Assembly (NCBI GenBank): GCA_002238965.1
Contig: MPNJ01000007.1
Location: forward strand, 114,913 to 178,912
From: Nitrospinae bacterium bin107
Lineage (GTDB): Bacteria > UBA8248
Reading direction: 5' to 3'
Length of the DNA stretch: 64,000 nt
Under the pieces are notes generated by a model. It saw only the letters and a program-made list of their open reading frames with translations. It had not been told where the DNA came from and did not search any database. The translations under genes were made by a program, and so were the position numbers. Positions 37,511 to 46,342 of this stretch are shown here, in pieces (the stretch's first letter is position 1; every line of letters starts with the position of its first letter).

Positions 37511-37909
37511 CTAGACGTCCTCCACCAGCTCCCACAGCGTGCCCATGGTGCTCTTGGGCTTGATGAAGGCGATGAGGTGCCCGCCGAAGCCAGGCCTGGA
37601 TTTCTCATCGATGAGTTCGAAGCCCTGCGCCTTCATGTCGGCCAGCACGCCGTCGATGTTCTTCACGTCAAAGGCCACGTGGTGGAGGCCCTCGCCGCGC
37701 TCTTCGATGAACTTGGCGAGAGGCGTATCCTGCCTGATGGGAGAAATGGGCTCGATGAGGTCGCCGCCCAGGTCCATCATGGCCAGATCGGTCGCGCCGT
37801 CGGCGGATGTCTCCCGCGCCAGCAGCTTCGCTCCCATGCCCTCGTATAGGGCGATGGCGGCGTCCATGTCCTTCACCGCGACGCCGATGTGATGAAACTT
37901 GTTGAACAT
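37511..37909 (-). CDS. Methylmalonyl-CoA epimerase-like VOC family protein
   Basis: 132 residues, the usual length. It begins KFHHIGVAVKDMDAAIALYE with the first histidine ligand, has the second metal site in GLHHVAFDVKNIDGV, and ends with a glutamate ligand in TLWELVEDV. These match methylmalonyl-CoA epimerase, which interconverts the R and S forms of methylmalonyl-CoA. No mutase genes are nearby to confirm the pathway, so other VOC functions remain possible. Confidence 0.83.
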   Translation of the reverse strand: MFNKFHHIGVAVKDMDAAIALYEGMGAKLLARETSADGATDLAMMDLGGDLIEPISPIRQDTPLAKFIEERGEGLHHVAFDVKNIDGVLADMKAQGFELIDEKSRPGFGGHLIAFIKPKSTMGTLWELVEDV

Positions 37910-38121
37910 ATCCGCATTCCTCCCGGCCTCGCGCGGCGGCGGAACGCGCTCCCCTCGCCGCGCCGGCCATTCATAGATTTGGTGACCCCCTGTTTAGCAG
38001 GCTTGGCGCGATTCCTCAATCAAACCCGCCTGGGAAACTATATTTCAGAGAGCGTTTGTCGTATCCTTCGTGCATCAACACTATCAAACGAACCGCATAT
38101 TCATCCATGAGGAGAACATCC

Positions 38122-38685
38122 ATGCAAGAAGGCCCCATCGACGGACACAGCACCTCCACCGTGCCGGGCGAGCGCGTCATCGACAAGCCCGAACACCCGG
38201 CCGGAGGACTCTTTACCGACAACACGGTCCACACGGAGATGCACGAGGGCTCCCTGCAGCTCAAACGCGGCACGGCGGGCAAGTTCGAGATATTCTGCGA
38301 CGAGGGCGCGGGAATCGGCGGCACGGCCCAATACCCCACGCCCATGGCCTATCTCGCGATGGCGACGGGGTTCTGACTGCTCACTCAGGTGTCGCGGTAC
38401 GCGCACATGATGAAAATGGAAATCAAAGGAGCGAGCGTCTCTGTCCGGTTCCGAAAACTTTTGGGCGGCTCGGTGCTCAAGGGCACCGTGTTCAACAAGT
38501 GGGAGAGCGTGGACACGCACCTGAAAGTCGAATCGGACGAGCCCGCGGACAGGCTCGCCCACCTCATCAAGAACGCCAAGAACGGCTGTTTCGCCGAGGC
38601 CCTCATTTCAGAGCCCGTGCCGCTCAACTCCACCATCGAGGTGAACGGCGAGCCCTTCAAGATAGAGGGCGTGACGGCGGATTAA
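38122..38685 (+). CDS. OsmC-like selenoprotein, TGA at 38374 read as selenocysteine
   Basis: 187 residues if the in-frame TGA is translated; AGGAG precedes the ATG. The frame before (AYLAMATGF) and after (LLTQVSRYAHMMKMEI) the TGA forms one continuous OsmC-like domain, with the TGA where the first redox cysteine of OsmC proteins sits. The second redox cysteine is kept in KNGCFAEALI. A hairpin with a 3-nt GUA loop begins 12 bases after the TGA (see 38389-38406). OsmC proteins reduce organic peroxides. OsmC-like selenoproteins have been reported in marine metagenomes (from memory). The alternative is a nonsense mutation, made unlikely by the exact location, the hairpin and the second case next door. 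Confidence 0.85.
38389..38406 (+). promoter_or_regulatory. Bacterial SECIS-like hairpin in the OsmC-like gene
   Basis: GTGTCGCG and CGCGCAC pair over seven base pairs with one bulged U and a GUA loop. The loop starts 21 bases after the UGA and has G first. These match the bacterial rule (loop 16-37 nt downstream, G in the first two loop bases), and a bulged U is also known from the E. coli fdhF SECIS. Confidence 0.65.
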
Positions 38686-38707
38686 CATCAATACATGGAG
38701 TTTATGG

Positions 38708-39160
38708 ATGGAATATTTCAACGCATCGGACGACATATCCTTCGGCTCGCAGCCCGAGCCCGCGGACCTCGAAGCCCTCGCCGCAAGAGGGGTCAAGACC
38801 ATCATCAACACGCGCTTTCCCGAGGAAGACCAGGGCGATTTGCCTCCCGAGCGCGCCAGGGCCGAGGCCGAGGCGCTGGGCATGCGCTACGTGAACATCC
38901 CCGTCTCGCCGGCCGAGTTCACTCCTGCCTCGCTGGCCGAGGTGAGCCGCGCGCTCTCAGAAGCCAAGGCCCGCGGCCCCGCCTTCGTCCACTGAAAGGC
39001 CACGGGGCGGGCCGGGATTTGCTCGCTGAACCATCTGGCGGATGAGAACGACTGGACGGCGCGGGAGATGGAGGGGGCCGCCGACGCCACCGGCTTCGAC
39101 TGGCGCGCCGCGCCGCTCGCGCCCAAGTACCGCGAGTTCTTCTCCCGGAGGCCCGGCTAG
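38708..39160 (+). CDS. Protein-tyrosine-phosphatase-like (DUF442/BLH) selenoprotein, TGA at 38993 read as selenocysteine
   Basis: 150 residues if TGA at 38993 (codon 96) is translated. The N-terminal part (FGSQPEPADLEALAARGVKT, IINTRFPEE, MRYVNIPVSPAEF) is typical of DUF442/beta-lactamase-hydrolase-like phosphatases. The TGA sits after GPAFVH, exactly where the family has the nucleophilic cysteine of the HCxxxxR loop, and is followed by KATGRAG with the arginine in register. The frame then continues 54 codons to TAG. GGAG lies upstream of the start. A six-pair hairpin follows the TGA at the right distance. It lies 22 bases after the OsmC-like selenoprotein and probably shares its transcript. 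Confidence 0.82.
39007..39026 (+). promoter_or_regulatory. Bacterial SECIS-like hairpin in the phosphatase-like gene
   Basis: GCGGGC pairs with GCTCGC (one G-U pair) around an 8-nt loop CGGGATTT. The loop starts 18 bases after the UGA and has G in second place, fitting the bacterial SECIS rule. Confidence 0.6.
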
Positions 39161-39321
39161 GCGCACGCCGGATGCGCATCGCGCGCAAATGCGGGCTGTT
39201 GCGGGCAGATGCGCGGGAATCGAAAATCTTTTTTTGTCGCTATATTTGAGTGAGCCACACTCAGATTTAATAAGTAATCTTTTTGATTACAACCGGTTAC
39301 GAGGCAGGCGCTTTTCATCAA

Positions 39322-39352
39322 TTTATCGAAAAACCCCGTGAATTTATCGATA
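39322..39352 (-). repeat. 31-bp dispersed repeat, copy 2 (reverse orientation)
   Basis: Reverse complement of 3319-3349 with one mismatch. The GC-rich GCATTTGC/TTGCGGGCA motifs next to it (39181-39215) also mirror those at 3477-3505, so a larger block is shared in inverted order. Confidence 0.75.
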
Positions 39353-39354
39353 TA

Positions 39355-39525
39355 TCCAGGAATCTGAATATATCGAGCCTTTTTCCTTCACTGTAGAAAT
39401 CCCATATCTTGCTGATTTTATTGCCGTATATTCATTTTTTGAACTGATCCCGGTCTGAGCCGGAACTGACCCCGTAGAACCTGTAATCACCCCGCAAGCG
39501 GATTCGTTACAACGCCTGCGTATCC
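39355..39525 (+). repeat. Dispersed repeat, long copy C
   Basis: Colinear with 11240-11410: ATATATCGAGCC, CCGTATATTCATT, GAACTGATCCCGG, TGACCCC, CTGTAATCA and AAGCGGATTCGTTA occur in the same order and similar spacing. Confidence 0.65.
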
Positions 39526-39781
39526 CAGGGAGTCGTTGTCGCCGGAGCATGGCTAACCGTTCCGTCAGGCCGTGATGGCCCAGAGGTCCGGACGAGCAGA
39601 GGTGCGGAACACATTACTTTGATATCCGTCATCTGCACGCACCGAACCCGGAAATCGGACTTGCAATGCCACGGGCCGACGGAACGTCGGTGACCAAACA
39701 CCGAAACGGCAAGGGCCGGAGGATCGCCTGCGCCGCGGTTCCCCGAGGATAACCCGCATAGTCCCGATGGCGACACCACGC

Positions 39782-40090
39782 TCACGTCTTCCTCCGCCGG
39801 AACGTCCATTGCAGCCGACGGGCGAGTGCCGAATGCGGTACCGGACCGGCATCCATTTTGAAAAAGTCGGTCAGGTGATAGCGATTGGCATCGTAGTCTC
39901 GTGTACCGCGCTCGGCGATCGAAAGTTCTCGAGCAGTGGTGGGCGAGGAGCGCGCCACCTCGTTGCCGTGCCGGTCCCGGACGACGAAGATGAAGCTTTC
40001 GTTTCGATCGGTCCCTCCGCACCTGACGCCGAAATTGCTCAGGTGAAACCGTCCGTTTCGTGTTTCTCTGACTTCGAACTCACGCATCAT
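39782..40090 (-). CDS. Small hypothetical protein
   Basis: 102 residues with AAGGGGAAAGG upstream of a double ATG. The sequence is strand-rich (FEVRETRNGRFHLSNFGVR, ESFIFVVRDRHGNEVARSS) and then basic. I do not recognise a family. A preceding minus-strand frame ends in an ATGA overlap with this start, suggesting translational coupling to a gene that has largely decayed. It might be a remnant of a larger protein. Confidence 0.4.
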   Translation of the reverse strand: MMREFEVRETRNGRFHLSNFGVRCGGTDRNESFIFVVRDRHGNEVARSSPTTARELSIAERGTRDYDANRYHLTDFFKMDAGPVPHSALARRLQWTFRRRKT

Positions 40091-40858
40091 TCGGCCTTTC
40101 CCCTTCTATCTTCTCTGACCGCTTGAACCTGTCCCAGCCTGATGTCCAAACCAATCGCACACCCTGCCGGAACGGTTACGAGCATTGCATGTTCCCTGGA
40201 ATCCGGCGCGCCCCTCACCGGCCGTAGCGCAGCCTCGCCACGGCGCCCTGTTTCGCGGTCTGGCCCTGAGCGCAGCGATCCGGCATGGCCGGCGAGCGCC
40301 GGCGGCCCTTCTCGTAGAACCCCGTGAGGCAGGCCACCACCCCGGCGTTGGTCTCCGAACCCTAGAAGCCACGCACGCCGCCTCGCAGGCGCGGCGCGTG
40401 TTCTCGTCAATGGAGGCGCGCACCAGATCAGCCGCCGCCCGTATGCCGGACACATATGCCTCCCTGCGGCACCATAACGCTCCGGGAAAACGCCGTTTCG
40501 AGGCCCGCCCCATTTCGTGGTTGTATTGCGTTCTGTGTTTAATGTAATTTATTAGGTATTATAATGCTTATATATGGCTTCATATACCCGTGTTTATCTT
40601 ACACGCAGTCATGGAAAGTGGAACGGGAAATTGATACGGATTCCGGAAACTCTTGCCACTGGCGCCCCGCTCGTCCGGGGAGGCCGTACCGAGGGCGGCG
40701 TTGGCGACGGACTGATATGCCGATTGAAAAAGTGATGCGCTCGGCTATTATTGAACGCCTCAATTGCAAGGAATCATCTTGAGAACGGCGCGATTTCGCC
40801 GTGTGTCTCTGATTCGGGCCATGGTGCCTGCCGCGTCGGTTGCCTGGAGGGACATGCC

Positions 40859-42697
40859 ATGAAAAAAGCCATCCTGCTCTTTACATTAATCGTTTTCCTC
40901 CTGATGGGCGGCGCCGCGCGGGCCGAAGAGTGCTACCTGGAGCTGAGGGGAGGCATCGGCGCGTGGAAGGGTCCGTGCAAGGACGGCAAGGCGTATGGAA
41001 CGGGCGTCGCGACCTTTCCCAACGGGACCTACGCGGGTTCGGCGCAGGACGGCCGTGCGCACGGGCGGGGAAAATGGCGCTTGGAGGATGGCCTGTATCT
41101 CGAGGGCGAGTTCCGGCATGGCGATGTCCACGGCCGACACGTGGGGAAAGACTCCGAGGGAATCCGCATCACGGGCGAACTCCAAATGGGTGATGACGGA
41201 AAGCGTCATCTTATATTTTTACGCGACGACCGGCAGGCCGACGACGACATACCTGCGCAAGACGTTGCCTCGTCTCGACTTGAAAACGCGGACAAGGCAA
41301 GCGAGGCGAACGCCGCGTCGGGAGATGCCGCGACTCCGGGCGCGAAAAACGAGGTCGAATCCGCAAGGCGGGCAGAATCCGCCCCCGACCCTTCGGACTC
41401 CCCGGTCGTGGAGGCGAGTCCTCCCGCCGGCGCGCTCGCCCGTACTCCCGTCCGCGAAGAGCCCGATGCCCACAACTGCAGGCTGGAAGCCGACGGCGAG
41501 TTCTTCGACTGGTCGGGGCCGTGCAGGGACGGAAGAGCGCACGGAAACGGGCAGGCGACCGCCCCCGACGGAATGGCGTACACCGGTTCGGCCAAGGACG
41601 GAAAACCCCACGGCCACGGAACGGTCACGTCCGCGAGCGGACAAATGCTGTACCAGGGCGGCTACAGAGACGGGGTTCCGCACGGCAGGGGGACCTTCCT
41701 GGACGAGGACGGCAGGTATTACGTGTCGGATTTCGAGGGTGGCCAAGAGGTCGGCGAGAGGATGCCCGCGCAGGGCTTCGCCTCCGACGAGTCTGGCCCC
41801 GAAAATGCGGGCGATACGGACGTCCTGGCCGAGGAAGCCGCGCTTCCGGGCGTGGATGAGGACGGCAACCAGAAGGGAGATGACGGTTACGAGGCGGCCG
41901 TGGATGCCCTGGACGGCGGTGACGGCGTGGTCCGCCCGGCGATGCCGGATGATGACTACGACGCCAAGCTGACGGAACTGGAAAGGCGCGAGGCGCTCGA
42001 AATCGAAGCATGGGCTCGCGAGAAAGAACTGAAGGCCGAGCGCCGATCGGAAGCCCTCAAGGCCGAACTCCGCAAGAAGGCGGCGGCGAAAGACCTGGAA
42101 AAGAAACGGGGTCGTGCGGCGCTCGAAGCGAAAAGCAAAGAATACTGGGAACGGGAACTCGGATCGAGCAAAACGCGAAGATCGCGCAGGCGTACGTCGA
42201 GCGACAACTTCGGCGGTTTCGGAAGATCGCTGAATGAGTTGCACAAAAAGATACAGGAAATAGATCGGTCCAACAAACAGTTCAAGCGCAAACTGCAGAC
42301 CTACAAGAAGAAACGGAAGGCTCGTGAGAGGCAGCGGGAGCTTGAGCGGCAACGCAGGATCGAACAACAAAGACGCAAGCAACTTGAGTGGCAGCGCACG
42401 GTCGAACGGCGCAGGCAAGAGCAACTTGCGCATCAGCGCAGGGTCGAACAGCAAAGAAGCGAGCAGATCGAGCGGCAGCGAAGGGAACAAAAGGAAAGGG
42501 AACGACGGGAAAGGCTGGCGCGCCTGGCGCGCGAACGCGACCGGAAAATCGCCAGTTTGCGGAATGCCCTCAACCGGGCTTTGGCCCGGTGCAACCGGCT
42601 AAAACGCGGAAGAAGCGGGTGCAGAAACCACAATAGACGTTTCTATAACGGCGAGATCAGGAATGCGATTCGGAACTATGAAATATTGTCCAAATGA
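40859..42697 (+). CDS. Secreted MORN-repeat protein with long charged coiled coil
   Basis: 612 residues from ATG 40859 (GGAGG upstream). A signal peptide (MKKAILLFTLIVFLLMGGAA...) is followed by two MORN-repeat blocks: residues about 30-95 (GTGVATFPNGTYAGSAQDG, HGRGKWRLEDGLYLEGEF) and about 225-305 (HGNGQATAPDGMAYTGSA, HGHGTVTSASGQMLY). Between them is a low-complexity acidic linker. The C-terminal 250 residues are a highly charged coiled coil with QRR/QRRIEQQRR-type periodicity. Each MORN block starts with a similar CxLE...GPC(K/R)DG unit, so the protein contains an internal duplication. Role unknown; it opens the secreted-protein array. Confidence 0.8.
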   Translation: MKKAILLFTLIVFLLMGGAARAEECYLELRGGIGAWKGPCKDGKAYGTGVATFPNGTYAGSAQDGRAHGRGKWRLEDGLYLEGEFRHGDVHGRHVGKDSEGIRITGELQMGDDGKRHLIFLRDDRQADDDIPAQDVASSRLENADKASEANAASGDAATPGAKNEVESARRAESAPDPSDSPVVEASPPAGALARTPVREEPDAHNCRLEADGEFFDWSGPCRDGRAHGNGQATAPDGMAYTGSAKDGKPHGHGTVTSASGQMLYQGGYRDGVPHGRGTFLDEDGRYYVSDFEGGQEVGERMPAQGFASDESGPENAGDTDVLAEEAALPGVDEDGNQKGDDGYEAAVDALDGGDGVVRPAMPDDDYDAKLTELERREALEIEAWAREKELKAERRSEALKAELRKKAAAKDLEKKRGRAALEAKSKEYWERELGSSKTRRSRRRTSSDNFGGFGRSLNELHKKIQEIDRSNKQFKRKLQTYKKKRKARERQRELERQRRIEQQRRKQLEWQRTVERRRQEQLAHQRRVEQQRSEQIERQRREQKERERRERLARLARERDRKIASLRNALNRALARCNRLKRGRSGCRNHNRRFYNGEIRNAIRNYEILSK

Positions 42698-42758
42698 CTC
42701 GCGTACCGGATACTGAAAACCATGATGCGGATTTCTTTTTGAGAGGAAATAACCGGAA

Positions 42759-44213
42759 ATGAATCGTTCTTTGGTATGGCTGACCCTTCTTTGCGCGCTG
42801 CTTATCCTCTCGTGCACCACGGCGGCGCGGGCGGATTACGGCGCGGGGCAAGCCGCTTGGAAGGCGGGCCGCTACGCCGAGGCGCTGAGGGAGTGGCGGC
42901 GGGCGGCGCGCGCGGGCGACAGCCGCGCGATGGCGGCGCTGGGCCGCGCGTTCGCGAAGGGGGTGGGCGTCCCGCAGGACTTCGTGGAGGCGCACAAGTG
43001 GCTGAACCTCGCGGCGGCGCGGGGAGACGAAAAAGCGGCGGCGGAGCGCGACGCGCTGGCTAAGGAGATGACGACCGAAGAACGCGCCGAAGCGCGCAAG
43101 CTGCTCCGGGCGTGGCGGACCGCCGGGAGGCGGAAGAGCACGGCGATAGCCCCGCGCCGGAGGACGCCCAGCACGCCACGGCCACCGCGCCGGATGGCGC
43201 GAAAGGTATCCCCCGGGAACGCGGCCCTGCGGGCGGTTGCTGCGGGGAATATCGCTGCTCTCGAGAAAGCGCTGGCGGCGGGGGCCGACCCGAACGCGAG
43301 AGGCGGCAAGCGCGGCTGGACCCCGCTCATGTACGCGGCGGACAAGGGCTACACGCTGCTGGTTCCCCCGCTCTTAAAGGCGGGCGCAAAACCCAACCTC
43401 CGGGCGGCGGACGGCGCGACCGCGCTGTTCATCGCCGCCTTGCACGGACATTCGGAGATATTTGCACAACTCATAAGGAAGGGAGCAGATGTCTCCATTC
43501 CGGGACCGAAGGGCAAGTTGCCTTTAGAGGTGGTGCGGGACTTGAAGCACATGAGCATCATTGCACTTCCAGAGGTCGTTGGCCTGCAACAAGCAGAAGC
43601 CCGAAAGAAGCAGGAAGCAGCGGAACGCAAAATGCGTGATGAAGCGATGCGGCGAGAGAGAGAAGAATCTGGCGCGTTTAGGCGGGCGCAGACCTCGAAC
43701 ACTCCATTGGCGTACAAGGACTTCTTGGCCTCTTGGTGTCCTGGTGGCAAGTTCTGCGCGACGGCGCATTCACAGCTTGATGAATCGATAAAAAAGGCGC
43801 TCGTTGGCAAGACTTTTGGCGGTGTTGACTCAGATCGAAACGAATTAAGGTACGAATTCTTTCCTTCTGGCAAGCTTTCTGCAGTCGCTAACCCTTCATC
43901 ATGGATGCGTGGATGGGCGTCAGGTACGTGGAACGTGGATAATGGCAAGGTGCGGACGAAATTAGAATGGGCAGGAGGCAGGGGATGGAGCGTCTCAGAA
44001 GCAGAATTTAACGGTGAATTACTGACGGGTCGCAAGCAGTTCACGAGAGAGGGCGTGGGCGTATTTTTTGGTCCAAAAATCCATTATATAACTTGGACTT
44101 TCAAGGATGTCTCGCCAAAGAAGATTGGCAATGGTCGCTCCATTCGGGAACAGTCGCTGAATCAAACCGCCGCAACCGGGGGAAACGACGAGGTTGACAA
44201 TGAAGGAGACTGA
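42759..44213 (+). CDS. Array paralogue 1: Sel1-ankyrin head with unique C-terminal domain
   Basis: 484 residues. A signal or lipoprotein-type sequence (LLILSCTTAARA) is followed by the constant head: a Sel1 repeat with ADYGAGQAAWKAGRYAEAL, MAALGRAFAKGVGVPQDF and EAHKWLNLAAARGD, a proline/arginine linker (RRRTPSTPRPPRRMARK), then three ankyrin units (AGADPNARG, RGWTPLMYAADKGYTLLVPP, GATALFIAALHGHSE). From about residue 255 the tail differs from its paralogues: a charged helix and then a strand-rich domain containing GKTFGGVDSDRNELRYEFF and GTWNVDNGKVRTKLEW. The tail DNA is visibly AT-richer than the head. It ends in NDEVDNEGD. Confidence 0.82.
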   Translation: MNRSLVWLTLLCALLILSCTTAARADYGAGQAAWKAGRYAEALREWRRAARAGDSRAMAALGRAFAKGVGVPQDFVEAHKWLNLAAARGDEKAAAERDALAKEMTTEERAEARKLLRAWRTAGRRKSTAIAPRRRTPSTPRPPRRMARKVSPGNAALRAVAAGNIAALEKALAAGADPNARGGKRGWTPLMYAADKGYTLLVPPLLKAGAKPNLRAADGATALFIAALHGHSEIFAQLIRKGADVSIPGPKGKLPLEVVRDLKHMSIIALPEVVGLQQAEARKKQEAAERKMRDEAMRREREESGAFRRAQTSNTPLAYKDFLASWCPGGKFCATAHSQLDESIKKALVGKTFGGVDSDRNELRYEFFPSGKLSAVANPSSWMRGWASGTWNVDNGKVRTKLEWAGGRGWSVSEAEFNGELLTGRKQFTREGVGVFFGPKIHYITWTFKDVSPKKIGNGRSIREQSLNQTAATGGNDEVDNEGD

Positions 44214-44330
44214 CCCTGCCCGGTTCATGGGGCGGCGACCACATGAGAGGCGACTCCAGGTTATCCGGTTGGCGAAATGAATTAACAATTCAATCTCTCT
44301 TCAGAGGAGCAAGACCGCAAATGAATCGTC
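44208..44330 (+). repeat. 123-bp duplicated flank, copy 1
   Basis: From the stop of paralogue 1 through the ribosome site and first codons of paralogue 2. It matches 46337-46459 over 123 bases with four mismatches and no gaps. Confidence 0.9.
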
Positions 44331-46342
44331 ATGCGGCATGGTTGACCTTTCTCTGCACAGTGCTGGTTTTTTCATGCACTACGGCGGCCTGGGCGGATTA
44401 CGGCGCGGGGCAAGCCGCATGGAAGGCGGGCCGCTACGCCGAGGCGCTGAGGCAGTGGCGGGCGTCGGCGAGAAAGGGCGACAGGCGCGCGATGGCGGCG
44501 CTGGGCCGGGCGCTCGTGAAGGGAGTGGGCGTCCCGCAGGACTTCGTGGAGGCGCACAAGTGGCTGAACCTCGCGGCGGCGCGGGGAGACGAAAAAGCGG
44601 CGGCGGAGCGCGACACGCTGGCGAAGGAGATGACGGTCGAAGAACGCGCCGAAGCGCGCAAGCTGCTCCGGGCGTGGCGGACCGCCGGGAGGCAGAGGAG
44701 CACGGCGATAGTCCCGCGCCGGAGGACGCCCAGCACGCCACGGCCACCGCGCCGGGTGACGCGAAAGGTATCCCCCGGGAGCGCCGCCCTGCGGGCGGTT
44801 GCTGCAGGGAACATCTCCGCCCTTGAGAAAGCGCTGGCGGCGGGGGCCGACCCGAACGCGAGAGGGGGGCGCCGCGGCTGGACCCCGCTCATGTACGCGG
44901 CGGACAAGGGCTACACGCTGCTGGTTCCCCCGCTCCTTAAGGCGGGCGCGAAACCCAACCTCCGGGCGGCGGACGGCGCGACGGCGCTGTTCATCGCCGC
45001 GTTGCACGGGAATTCAGGTATCGTCGAATTACTGATGAAGGCCGGCGCCGACCCCAGGATCAAGGGGCCCAAGGGAAGGACGGCGGAAGGCCTGATGGCC
45101 GCCAGAATCGCCAGGAAGAAATACGGCGGCGTCAAGGGCCTGCACAAGGCCCTGCGCGCGAACGAACGCCTCGCCGTCATCAAGGCGCTACTGGACCGGA
45201 GCGCCGAACTCGGCGCGAGAGACGTAATTCTGGAACCGAAATATCCGGATTACAAATACTTCTATACGCCGCTGCACATCGCCGCGAGATATAACAGGCA
45301 TCCCGAAGTGATCGCCTTGCTGCTCAAGCGCGGCGCGACTCTGAACGAGAGGGTCAAGTACCAGTACAAGAAAGAGTCCAAGAAAAATGAAAATACTACC
45401 GCGCAGCAATTGGCGGCGCAGTGGAACGAGAACCCAAAAGTCGCCATGTTGGTAATCGAACGTGGAGGCGGCGTGAACGGCCGCGACGCAGACGGCAACA
45501 CGCCACTACACTTTGCGGCGTCCAACAAAAACCCCGAACTCGCCAAACTGCTGCTGGATCGCGGTATCGACGTGAACGTCAGAAACAAAGATGGTTGGAC
45601 ACCTCTGCACGGGGCGGCGGCGGCCAATAAAAACCCCGAGGTCGTCAAGTTGTTGCTGGACCGCGGTGCCGATGCGAACGCAAAAACTACCAAATATGGC
45701 TACACACCTCTGCATAGTTTATCGAACAACAAAAACCCAAAAGCCTCCAAGGCATTGGTCAAGCTGTTGATCGCCCACGGAGCCGATTTGCGTATGAAAG
45801 CGGGTTGGATCAAATTGAACCCCTTTGAGCAGGCGGTTTTTTCTAAAAACCGCGCGGTGGTTTCCGCGTTTCCGCCTTATGAAAGGGGGAGATTGGTCAT
45901 GCGAAATGGCCGTATACATATACACAAGCAATTCAAAGAGAGAATTGAAAGAAAACAAGGGGCTGGGGCAGACGCCGGGTGGTTCGATCGGAGAGCGGCT
46001 TGCTTTGAATATAATGATGGAGGGGCAATTTGCGATGAACCTCTGTGTGATGCCATTGGTTTGAATCGTTACTTTGGATATGTTGACAAATCCGAGATAA
46101 TCACGTTGTTGCTCGATCAGGGTGCAAAAGATTTTCTCGATCCCAGAAATCATCATGAGGACAATCATCGGTTCGGTTCGCGCTGTATGTTTCGGTTGAT
46201 CTACCGAATGGCAAAGAAACGAAACCGGGCGGCGATAGAAAACTGGATGCGGCACCACAACGTTGACCTCAATATCCTGAAGCAAAAACCACAATCGTTT
46301 ACCAGCGGGCCGGATGACGACAATACGGGCAATGAAGACTGA
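44321..46342 (+). CDS. Array paralogue 2: Sel1-ankyrin head with extended ankyrin tail
   Basis: 673 residues from ATG 44321 (AGAGGAG upstream). The constant head is as in its neighbours (ADYGAGQAAWKAGRYAEAL, VKGVGVPQDFVEAHKWLNLA, PSTPRPPRRVTRK). Ankyrin units then continue to about residue 480, including NTPLHFAASNKNPELAKLLL and GWTPLHGAAAANKNPEVVKL. The last 190 residues are different, with cysteines (ACFEYNDGGAICDEPLCDAI) and no ankyrin consensus. It ends PDDDNTGNED. Probably exported and protein-binding; the partner is unknown. Confidence 0.82.
   Translation: MNRHAAWLTFLCTVLVFSCTTAAWADYGAGQAAWKAGRYAEALRQWRASARKGDRRAMAALGRALVKGVGVPQDFVEAHKWLNLAAARGDEKAAAERDTLAKEMTVEERAEARKLLRAWRTAGRQRSTAIVPRRRTPSTPRPPRRVTRKVSPGSAALRAVAAGNISALEKALAAGADPNARGGRRGWTPLMYAADKGYTLLVPPLLKAGAKPNLRAADGATALFIAALHGNSGIVELLMKAGADPRIKGPKGRTAEGLMAARIARKKYGGVKGLHKALRANERLAVIKALLDRSAELGARDVILEPKYPDYKYFYTPLHIAARYNRHPEVIALLLKRGATLNERVKYQYKKESKKNENTTAQQLAAQWNENPKVAMLVIERGGGVNGRDADGNTPLHFAASNKNPELAKLLLDRGIDVNVRNKDGWTPLHGAAAANKNPEVVKLLLDRGADANAKTTKYGYTPLHSLSNNKNPKASKALVKLLIAHGADLRMKAGWIKLNPFEQAVFSKNRAVVSAFPPYERGRLVMRNGRIHIHKQFKERIERKQGAGADAGWFDRRAACFEYNDGGAICDEPLCDAIGLNRYFGYVDKSEIITLLLDQGAKDFLDPRNHHEDNHRFGSRCMFRLIYRMAKKRNRAAIENWMRHHNVDLNILKQKPQSFTSGPDDDNTGNED

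Larger units (their letters stand above)
39161..40858. other. 1.7 kb repeat-rich region with one small possible gene
   Basis: The left part carries the reverse-oriented 31-bp repeat and the long dispersed repeat (39322-39525). The middle holds a small minus-strand frame (39782-40090). Between about 40100 and 40550 the minus strand shows short coding-like stretches in three frames, as if an old gene had decayed. From 40550 to 40858 I see only AT-rich and spacer DNA. Confidence 0.6.

Noticed and set aside
38374..38376. TGA as a simple premature stop making an OsmC pseudogene
   Set aside because: Location at the catalytic residue, intact downstream frame, SECIS-like hairpin and a second such gene favour recoding.
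40087..40513. Two long minus-strand frames as genes upstream of the 102-residue protein
   Set aside because: Coding-like patches jump between frames and stop codons interrupt them; at best a decayed gene.
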